A DNA stretch of 5,001 nucleotides from CAZQYC01 sp043746555 (GTDB lineage Bacteria; Pseudomonadota; Gammaproteobacteria; Steroidobacterales; Steroidobacteraceae): NCBI GenBank assembly GCA_043746555.1, contig JAYTQU010000210.1, positions 1-5,001 on the forward strand. The letters are read 5' to 3'. Every line of letters begins with the position of its first letter. The first letter of the stretch is position 1. The notes under the pieces were generated by a model. The model was not told where the DNA came from. It worked only from the letters and a program-made list of their open reading frames with translations, and did no database searches. Positions 1 through 5,001 of this stretch are shown in pieces. The translations under genes were made by a program, and so were the position numbers.

Positions 1-1210
1 CGGATTGGTAACGATCCGCTGGACTCTTGGCCAACATTTTATGCAGCAGCGGCTCATAGTCCTTTACTTCTTCCGATAATTCAGGGGTCGGCGCATTGCG
101 ATGCAGATAGATAATGGCCATTGGCGTGGACGCCGTGTACGGCCGCTTTTGCATCAGCAGTTCGTAGAAGATGACACCGAGACTATAAAGATCGCTGCGC
201 GCATCGACATCGTCGCCGTGACCTTGCTCGGGACTGATGTAGTACGGTGTACCGAATATGGTGCCGGCGGCGGTGATGTCGGACGAGCGCAGCACGTGTT
301 TGGCCAAGCCAAAGTCAATCAATGCTAACGAGCCATCGTTGCGCAGCATGATGTTGCCGGGTTTGAGATCGCGATGCAGGATACCGACTTCGTGTACGGC
401 GCTCAGCGCTCGTGCAATTTGTACCGTGTATTCGAGCGCCTGCTCGGGCGAAATCGGATTGCGCATTCGCGCTCGCAAGTCGCCGGCCGAAAAATATTCC
501 ATCGCAATATAGGCGTGATCGTCGGCGATGCCCATCTCGTGAATGCGCACAACATTGGGATGACGAATACGCAGTAGCAACTCATATTCTTGTAGGAATC
601 GCCGAAAGTCTTGATGCGGATCGACGTGTGGATCGTCATTGTCGCCGAGCACTTTCAGCACGACCAACTCGCCGGCCTTTTCGCTTTCGGCTAAATACAC
701 CATCGAGCTGCCGCCGACGGCCAAATCGGCAACGTGCCGTTGCCCGCGAATTGTGACCGGGCCGAAGCGATACACTTTGTCCGTGTCGGCACGCGCGCGC
801 AACAACGTCACGCTATCGCGGCGTTTCGAAACATAGTCACTGACGACGCTCGCGAAACGGCGATTATGAATACGCTCGCGCATAAACCATTCCGCCGCAC
901 CGTTGACGACGGCCTGTTGTCCGATCTTGATGTCATGACCGGGCGCGAAGTACATCACCGGGGGAAATCCGCTACGTTGCTTCAAATCGGCGAGCCACTC
1001 CATCCCACGCGCGCCGTCGACTTCGTGGTCGAGGAGCACACAGTCGAAACCTGCGGCCGTAAATCCCGGATGGAAGCGACCCGAATGAGTCGGTTCATGG
1101 ACCTTGGTTTCAACGTCGGACCACACTGTGGTCAAGTGTTGCTCGAGCAGACGCCCGTAGTTGTATTGATCGGTGACGATAAGGATGCGCGGCGCGCTCG
1201 CGGATGCCAC
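1..1210 (-). CDS. Receiver-like domain fused to Hanks-type Ser/Thr protein kinase (3' end outside window)
   Basis: Predicted cytoplasmic signalling kinase that phosphorylates Ser/Thr of unknown target proteins. I see 403 codons with no stop; the gene continues past base 1. Residues ~7-125 form a CheY-like fold: strand 1 ILIVTDQ with D14, the phosphoacceptor position D61 in VLLD, strand 4 PVMYFAP, and GAAEWFMR near 104-111. Residues ~150-403 are a protein kinase: ATP-lysine K186 (VVLK), helix-C E208, HRDLKPGN at 279-286 with catalytic D281, DFG at 299-301, SPE at 326-328, D340 (ARSDLYSLG) and R400. The core is therefore nearly complete and looks active; the activation segment carries S309, S310, T313, T317 and T321 as possible autophosphorylation sites. 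The GTG start at 1210 is chosen because an in-frame TAA lies three codons upstream and the receiver fold begins at once; AAAGG two bases before it is a poor ribosome site. The purF stop is 14 nt upstream, suggesting co-transcription. C-terminal extensions or membrane segments cannot be judged. Confidence 0.93.
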   Translation of the reverse strand, partial: MASASAPRILIVTDQYNYGRLLEQHLTTVWSDVETKVHEPTHSGRFHPGFTAAGFDCVLLDHEVDGARGMEWLADLKQRSGFPPVMYFAPGHDIKIGQQAVVNGAAEWFMRERIHNRRFASVVSDYVSKRRDSVTLLRARADTDKVYRFGPVTIRGQRHVADLAVGGSSMVYLAESEKAGELVVLKVLGDNDDPHVDPHQDFRRFLQEYELLLRIRHPNVVRIHEMGIADDHAYIAMEYFSAGDLRARMRNPISPEQALEYTVQIARALSAVHEVGILHRDLKPGNIMLRNDGSLALIDFGLAKHVLRSSDITAAGTIFGTPYYISPEQGHGDDVDARSDLYSLGVIFYELLMQKRPYTASTPMAIIYLHRNAPTPELSEEVKDYEPLLHKMLAKSPADRYQS

Positions 1211-1224
1211 AACCTTTTACAACA

Positions 1225-2736
1225 CTACAACGCGCGCACGGCTTGCAGTGAACCTTTGCGCGCTACGCGCCGTCGCGCCTTGGCGCCGTCACTTCGTTCG
1301 CTCTGCAACCGCTCTAAATAATCCGGCGTGATATCGCCGGTAACATACTCGCCGGAGAAACAGGATGTGTCGAACTCCTGTATTTGCGAATCGTAATGTT
1401 GGCAAGCGCGCTTTAAATCGGCCAAATCCTGATACAACAACCAATCGGCGCCGATGATAGTCGCGACTTCTTCCTCGGTTTTGCCGGCCGCAACTAACTC
1501 GGAAGTCGCCGGCATATCGATGCCATAAACATTCGGATAACGTACCGGCGGCGCGGCAGACGCGAAATAAACTTTTCGAGCGCCCGCTTCTCGCGCAAGT
1601 TCGATGATCTGCGCGGACGTGGTGCCGCGCACAATGGAGTCGTCGATCAACAACACATTCTTACCGCGAAATTCTAAATCGATGGCATTGAGTTTAGTGC
1701 GCACCGACTTCGCGCGTTGTTCTTGACCGGGCATAATGAAGGTGCGACCGACATATCGATTCTTGACGAACCCTTCGCGATATTTCACGCCGAGCAGTTG
1801 CGCAACTTGTACCGCCGCTGTACGACTCGTGTCGGGAATAGGAATGACGATGTCGATATCGTGATTGGGATGCACGCGCAGCAATTTTTCCGCGAGTAAA
1901 TCGCCCATACGCAAGCGAGCTTTGTGAACCGAGATATTGTCGATGATCGAATCCGGCCGCGCAAAATACACATATTCGAAAATACACGGCGTGTGTTTGG
2001 TAATCGGCACGCATTGCTGCGCAAACAAACGACCACGTTCGTCGATGAACACCGCTTCGCCCGGCGCGACGTCGCGCACTAATCGATACCCGAGCATGTC
2101 GAGAGAAACGCTTTCGGACGCCAACATGTATTCGGTGCCATGGGCGTTTTCGCGCCGGCCCAAAACCAGTGGCCGAATGCCGTGCGGATCGCGAAAACCC
2201 AATAGACCGTGACCGACAATTACGGCGACCACCGCGAAGCCACCGCGACAGCGACGATATAGCGCCGTGGTTGCCGAAAAAATATCGCCCGCCGACGCGC
2301 GTGAACGACCGATACGCGATAACTCGCTGGCCAACACATTGAGAAGCACTTCAGAATCGGAAGTCGTATTGAGGTGTCGACGATCCTCGCGAATCAATAC
2401 TTCTGCGAGTTCGACCGCGTTGGTCAGATTGCCGTTGTGCCCCAAGCCGATACCGAACGGCGAATTGACGAAGAACGGCTGCGCCTCTGAAAGACTATCC
2501 GCCCCGGCAGTGGGATAGCGCACATGACCGATGCCGATCGTCCCCTTCAATCGCAGCATGTGACGTTGTTGAAAGACGTCGCGCACCAGACCGATATTCT
2601 TTCGCAACAAGACTTCGCCGTCGTTGCAAGTCATCATGCCCGCGGCGTCTTGACCGCGATGTTGCAATCCCGTCAACGCATCGTAGATCTGTTGATTGAC
2701 CGGGGTATTGCCTGCGATGCCGACGATGCCGCACAT
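1225..2736 (-). CDS. purF: Amidophosphoribosyltransferase (glutamine PRPP amidotransferase)
   Basis: Catalyses the committed step of de novo purine synthesis: PRPP plus glutamine gives 5-phosphoribosylamine, glutamate and pyrophosphate, in the cytoplasm. The 503 residues compare with about 505 in E. coli. The N-terminal Ntn glutaminase domain (~2-235) starts MCGIVGIAG, with Cys2 as nucleophile, HRGQD at 26-30, R73, HNGN at 100-103 and D127, all at E. coli numbering. The C-terminal phosphoribosyltransferase domain has RYVGRTFIMP (flexible loop) and the PRPP-binding signature LLIDDSIVRGTTS with D365 and D366. Cys directly after Met and the E. coli-like C-terminus argue against the Bacillus type, which has a propeptide and an Fe-S cluster. 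The ATG start is fixed by Cys2. It lies 6 nt after the cvpA stop, and an AAAGG ten bases upstream falls inside the cvpA 3' end, so translation may be coupled. The tail after ~480 is Arg/Lys-rich and varies in the family. No PurR-like operator was recognised. Confidence 0.98.
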   Translation of the reverse strand: MCGIVGIAGNTPVNQQIYDALTGLQHRGQDAAGMMTCNDGEVLLRKNIGLVRDVFQQRHMLRLKGTIGIGHVRYPTAGADSLSEAQPFFVNSPFGIGLGHNGNLTNAVELAEVLIREDRRHLNTTSDSEVLLNVLASELSRIGRSRASAGDIFSATTALYRRCRGGFAVVAVIVGHGLLGFRDPHGIRPLVLGRRENAHGTEYMLASESVSLDMLGYRLVRDVAPGEAVFIDERGRLFAQQCVPITKHTPCIFEYVYFARPDSIIDNISVHKARLRMGDLLAEKLLRVHPNHDIDIVIPIPDTSRTAAVQVAQLLGVKYREGFVKNRYVGRTFIMPGQEQRAKSVRTKLNAIDLEFRGKNVLLIDDSIVRGTTSAQIIELAREAGARKVYFASAAPPVRYPNVYGIDMPATSELVAAGKTEEEVATIIGADWLLYQDLADLKRACQHYDSQIQEFDTSCFSGEYVTGDITPDYLERLQSERSDGAKARRRVARKGSLQAVRAL

Positions 2737-2742
2737 ACTGTC

Positions 2743-3234
2743 TTAACCTTTGTCGCTACTCTTATCGGCGGATTCGGCGAATGTGCCAATCCAATTCGAA
2801 ACGGTTTCCGCATACGGAAGTAGTTTCGATTGTTTCCACCAATGAACTTGGTTGAGCTGTACGACCATTGCCAGCATCACCGCGAGCGCGATCAACGTTA
2901 CGCCGCGCAAGGTACCAAAAACGCCACCCAGAAAGCGATCGACCGACACGCTTAATCCCGACTGATGAATGAAGTACGACAGCATGCCGCCGACAATCCA
3001 ACCAAACAGCATCACCGCGCCTAAGATGGCGCCGCGTCCGATCCACGTGCGCTGCGGCTCGCCGCCGATCATCCCGCCAAGATACGGACCGACGAGCGAG
3101 GAATAACGCCACGCCAACCATATTCCGCCCAACCAAGCGAGTAGCGCGAGTGCTTCGCGCATGAATCCGCGGATCGTTCCCACTACCAGCGATATCGCTA
3201 GAACAATGAGCACCAAAATATCGGCTGCGTTCAT
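2743..3234 (-). CDS. cvpA: CvpA family inner-membrane protein
   Basis: Small integral membrane protein of the CvpA family, named for its requirement in colicin V production in E. coli; its molecular activity is not settled. The 163 residues match the usual family length (~160). By eye there are four hydrophobic segments: about 5-24, 28-44, 68-90 and 101-126. The family-typical stretch DRFLGGVFGTLRG at 99-111 precedes the last membrane segment. The first segment is followed by GTIRGFMREAL, another common CvpA motif. The C-terminus (127-163) is polar and likely soluble. The ATG start places the first membrane segment at the expected position, but no Shine-Dalgarno is visible upstream; that leader is pyrimidine-rich. 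The gene follows dedD after 204 nt and precedes purF by 6 nt, the arrangement seen in E. coli, so cvpA and purF are almost certainly one transcript. Confidence 0.95.
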   Translation of the reverse strand: MNAADILVLIVLAISLVVGTIRGFMREALALLAWLGGIWLAWRYSSLVGPYLGGMIGGEPQRTWIGRGAILGAVMLFGWIVGGMLSYFIHQSGLSVSVDRFLGGVFGTLRGVTLIALAVMLAMVVQLNQVHWWKQSKLLPYAETVSNWIGTFAESADKSSDKG

Positions 3235-3307
3235 GCGGGTAACAGTGCGAAGCGACAGAAGTGCCAGAAGGGCCGGAAAGGAATGAATCGTCCGAACGAC
3301 AGCGTGC

Positions 3308-3316
3308 AGTTTAGCA
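3308..3316 (-). promoter_or_regulatory. Possible extended -10 promoter element for cvpA-purF-kinase
   Basis: In the 204-nt gap between dedD and cvpA the minus strand reads TGCTAAACT. This fits an extended -10 element (TGn followed by a TATAAT-like hexamer; TAAACT matches 4 of 6). Sixteen bases upstream is GTGGAT, only 3 of 6 to the -35 consensus, which is tolerable for an extended -10 promoter. Initiation would fall near 3300 and give a leader of about 65 nt before the cvpA ATG. That leader is pyrimidine-rich with no clear ribosome site. A promoter here is plausible because E. coli also transcribes cvpA-purF from its own regulated promoter, but the match is modest and chance is not excluded. 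The rest of the gap holds a 17-bp dyad, two copies of GGCAGTGG (minus strand; plus positions 3381-3388 and 3415-3422), and a GC-rich 5-bp dyad at 3422-3432 without a T tract, so not a convincing terminator. Confidence 0.3.
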
Positions 3317-3341
3317 TGCCGCCAGCTCTATCCACCGCTAC

Positions 3342-3358
3342 AATGTGTCTTCCACATT
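3342..3358. promoter_or_regulatory. 17-bp perfect dyad AATGTG-N5-CACATT upstream of cvpA
   Basis: The plus strand reads AATGTG, five bases (TCTTC), then CACATT: a perfect 6-bp inverted repeat in the dedD-cvpA gap. It lies about 26 bp upstream of the candidate -10 element, overlapping and extending beyond the usual -35 area, where an activator or repressor dimer could sit. It does not resemble the E. coli PurR operator. Six-bp dyads do occur by chance, so operator function is a guess. Confidence 0.22.
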
Positions 3359-3438
3359 CGAGCGAAGAATAGTCGCGTCGCCACTGCCAAGAGCGTCACA
3401 CAACGCAGGTGTATCCACTGCCGCGGTCCGCGACAAAG

Positions 3439-4137
3439 TCACGATGGAGCGACCAACGTTGCGGCTGGATGTAGCGCCTTTACTCTGCGCAACAAAACTT
3501 CGGCGGTCGCGCGATCGCGAGCCGGACCGACACGCACACGGTACAACGTGTTACCGCTCGATTGAAACGCCACTATGAACGCAGTGAAACCTTCGCGCTT
3601 CAAATCGGCAGCAAGTCGATCTGAAGTTGCACGCACGCCGAAGCTACCCACTTGCACCGTCCATCCGCCAGGGGTAGGCGCGACTCGTTCAGCGCGCTCT
3701 ATCGCGGAGGCCGATGGCCCCGACCTTTTTCCATCATCCTTTTCGACCATCGTCGCTCGCATCGACGCTGAATCGGTCGGTGGGCGCGCTGGCTCTGACT
3801 TAGGCGATTTTCCAGCTGCGGTGGTCGGCGATTCCTCGGCGTGCGGCGCTGGCGTTGTCACTACCGATTCCACCTTTATCGTCTTTCCGGATTGTGGCTC
3901 CGACGTTACTTGCGGAACGGTGATGGCGGGAGTCGATGCCGCAGGTTTTGACAAATCGATGGTGTAGGTTTTGAGTTTCGCGCCGTCGCCGCTGCTCACG
4001 GTTGTATCGCCGGATGTTGAATTGGGTGCTTGATCCTTTTTGGAAGCTGACCCCGATAACATTTCGGGAATCAAAATAACCGCCGTCGCCAAAAGGACCG
4101 CCGCGCCTACCAATCGTTCTTTGAGCTGTCTATCCAC
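3439..4137 (-). CDS. dedD: DedD-like SPOR-domain cell-division protein
   Basis: Bitopic inner-membrane protein that, by family knowledge, binds denuded septal peptidoglycan through its SPOR domain and supports divisome constriction. Of the 232 residues, 1-8 are a short basic cytoplasmic tail, about 9-28 a single membrane helix (RLVGAAVLLATAVILIP), about 30-156 a Ser/Thr/Pro/Lys-rich periplasmic linker, and 157-232 the SPOR domain, starting GGWTVQVGSF and containing LYRVRVGPARDRATAE. The N-terminal pattern LKERLVGAAVL...VILIPEMLSG is typical of DedD proteins encoded between folC and cvpA. The start is GTG at 4137: the open frame extends back to the folC stop but contains no ATG, GTG or TTG, and this start gives the conserved N-terminus. 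No ribosome site stands at normal spacing before it. The gene lies 69 nt after folC. The symbol rests on architecture and position; other SPOR proteins (FtsN, RlpA) differ in context. Confidence 0.92.
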   Translation of the reverse strand: MDRQLKERLVGAAVLLATAVILIPEMLSGSASKKDQAPNSTSGDTTVSSGDGAKLKTYTIDLSKPAASTPAITVPQVTSEPQSGKTIKVESVVTTPAPHAEESPTTAAGKSPKSEPARPPTDSASMRATMVEKDDGKRSGPSASAIERAERVAPTPGGWTVQVGSFGVRATSDRLAADLKREGFTAFIVAFQSSGNTLYRVRVGPARDRATAEVLLRRVKALHPAATLVAPS

Positions 4138-4192
4138 GGCTACGAAGTATAGCGGGTGCGACAGCTCGTAGGCAGACGCGTCTCTTTCGCAT
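4130..4192 (-). other. Possible 20-codon leader ORF overlapping the dedD start
   Basis: Between folC and dedD the minus strand has GGAGG (4193-4197) directly followed by ATG, opening a 20-codon frame (MRKRRVCLRA...) that stops with TAG inside the dedD start region (GTGGATAG). An ORF stop overlapping a downstream start is the layout used in termination-reinitiation coupling, and dedD lacks its own ribosome site. Against this, zero spacing between GGAGG and ATG is unfavourable, and a peptide this short can arise by chance. Confidence 0.18.
4146..4151 (-). promoter_or_regulatory. Possible -10 hexamer TATACT just upstream of dedD
   Basis: The minus strand carries TATACT (5 of 6 to TATAAT) eight bases before the dedD GTG. 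Transcription from it would start at about the GTG itself, giving a leaderless message. No acceptable -35 hexamer is seen 16-18 bases upstream, so this is a weak call; read-through from folC is at least as likely to supply dedD transcript. Confidence 0.18.
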
Positions 4193-4206
4193 CCTCCGTT
4201 GTTACG

Positions 4207-5001
4207 TTAGGTGGACTGCTGAGCGGACAACCACTCCAGTGCGGGGCCCACCGTGTGAAACGAACCGAACACGACAATGCGATCGGCTGCTCCCGAAATG
4301 CGTTGTGCATGACGACACGCTGAGACTACATCGCCCGCGACGAAAGCCACGCTGCCACCGTGGGCAGAAATCTTTGCAGCAAGCTCGCCGGACGCGAGCG
4401 CGCGTCCTCCACTGACTCCCGCCGTCACCCAAACATCGATTTGAGCGGCGACTGCCGCGATGACGCCATCTACATCTTTATCGCCAAACATGCCGCAGAC
4501 GGCGATCGTGCCACCGGCAAACTCGGATGCGCCGAGATTGCGCGACAGAATTTCCGCGGCGGCCGGATTGTGAGCGACATCGAGCACCCATTCGCGCGGC
4601 GTTGGCGTGACAGCCGCGACCACCTGAAACCGCCCCGCAAGTTTTACGTTGCGTAGCCCGGCGTCGATCGATTCGCGCGCTATCGGTAAACGTTCGCGCA
4701 GACAATCGAGTGCGGCTAGCACCGTCGAGGCATTGTCCAACTGAGTATCGCCGGGTAATCCAGGTAAAGGCAACCCGTGCACTTCGATGCGTCCGCGCCA
4801 ATTCCAGCGGTCGTCTCTGCGAGTGAAATAAAATTGCGCGCCGAGCCGCTGCAAGTTCGCGCCAATTCGCTGCGCTTCTTCGGTAATTGCCTTGGGCATT
4901 GTCCGCGAACCAAAGATGGCCGGACGATCCGCGCGGAAAATCCCCGCCTTCCATCGCGCGATGGAATCCAAATCGTTGCCGAGCCAGTCGCAATGATCCA
5001 A
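4207..5001 (-). CDS. folC: Bifunctional dihydrofolate synthase / folylpolyglutamate synthase, C-terminal part
   Basis: ATP-dependent cytoplasmic ligase of the Mur-ligase superfamily that adds glutamate to dihydropteroate and extends folate polyglutamate tails. Only the last 264 codons are present; by comparison with the ~420-residue E. coli enzyme about 155-170 N-terminal residues, including the ATP P-loop, lie beyond base 5001. Visible marks, numbered from the window edge: LDHCDWLG at 1-8, then KAGIFR at 18-23, whose Lys corresponds to the carbamylated lysine of the family; LPGDTQLDNAS at 82-92; GRFQ at 123-126; LDVAHNPAA at 140-148, in the Mur C-terminal domain; GMFGDKD at 170-176; and VFGSFHTVG at 244-252 near the terminus. 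The residue before the lysine is Trp where Glu is usual. The first in-window codon, TTG, is internal, not a start. The gene ends TAA; dedD follows after 69 nt, as in the E. coli accD-folC-dedD-cvpA-purF order. Confidence 0.96.
   Translation of the reverse strand: MDHCDWLGNDLDSIARWKAGIFRADRPAIFGSRTMPKAITEEAQRIGANLQRLGAQFYFTRRDDRWNWRGRIEVHGLPLPGLPGDTQLDNASTVLAALDCLRERLPIARESIDAGLRNVKLAGRFQVVAAVTPTPREWVLDVAHNPAAAEILSRNLGASEFAGGTIAVCGMFGDKDVDGVIAAVAAQIDVWVTAGVSGGRALASGELAAKISAHGGSVAFVAGDVVSACRHAQRISGAADRIVVFGSFHTVGPALEWLSAQQST

Noticed and set aside
1211..1224. Terminator or promoter between purF and the kinase gene
   Set aside because: Only 14 bases separate the stop and start; there is no room for a hairpin with a T tract and no hexamer pair is visible.
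734..1321. 195-codon open frame on the plus strand
   Set aside because: It lies antisense to the receiver part of the kinase gene and the purF end. The minus-strand frame has recognisable receiver and kinase motifs; the plus product is Arg-rich with no recognisable domain, as expected of a shadow frame in this codon usage.
3283..3372. 29-codon plus-strand frame in the dedD-cvpA gap, preceded by GGAAAGGA
   Set aside because: The purine-rich stretch is only the complement of the pyrimidine-rich cvpA leader and touches the ATG with almost no spacing. The peptide has no recognisable features and the frame opposes the operon.
3422..3432. CGCGG-T-CCGCG dyad just after the dedD stop as a terminator
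   Set aside because: A 5-bp stem with a single-base loop is sterically poor and no T tract follows on the minus strand.
3235..3438. PurR operator controlling cvpA-purF as in E. coli
   Set aside because: I could not find a sequence resembling the PurR palindrome (ACGCAAACGTTTGCGT-like) in the gap or just upstream of purF.
3575..3967. 130-codon plus-strand frame opposite dedD
   Set aside because: Antisense to the SPOR domain and linker, with no recognisable motif or ribosome site; a shadow of dedD.

Overview
This window reads as a stretch of a gammaproteobacterial chromosome. The main evidence is the conserved order folC - dedD (SPOR protein) - cvpA - purF, which matches the E. coli and Pseudomonas cluster. 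PurF is also of the E. coli type: Cys follows the initiator Met directly, there is no propeptide, and residue numbering matches E. coli at every catalytic position I checked. I cannot place it below class level. All five genes lie on the minus strand, so transcription runs from high to low coordinates. No gene on the plus strand is supported.

Layout in transcription order: the C-terminal 264 codons of folC (5001-4207, 5' end outside the window); a 69-nt gap; dedD with a GTG start (4137-3439); a 204-nt gap that may hold a promoter; cvpA (3234-2743); a 6-nt gap; purF (2736-1225); a 14-nt gap; and then a gene that is not part of the E. coli cluster (1210 to beyond base 1). That last gene encodes a response-regulator-like receiver domain fused to a Hanks-type Ser/Thr protein kinase. 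I recovered it by translating the minus strand, because its stop codon lies outside the window.

The first four genes are housekeeping. FolC makes (polyglutamyl) folate, whose one-carbon units feed purine synthesis. PurF commits PRPP to that pathway. CvpA is a small inner-membrane protein usually encoded beside purF. DedD is a septal peptidoglycan-binding protein of the divisome. The kinase is the part worth attention. Its catalytic motifs are complete, but three of the four canonical receiver active-site positions are substituted, so the fused receiver is probably not an ordinary phosphorylation switch. Its position 14 nt after purF suggests co-transcription with the purine gene. A functional link to purine or folate metabolism is only inference.

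No tRNA, rRNA, CRISPR array, insertion sequence or convincing terminator was seen.
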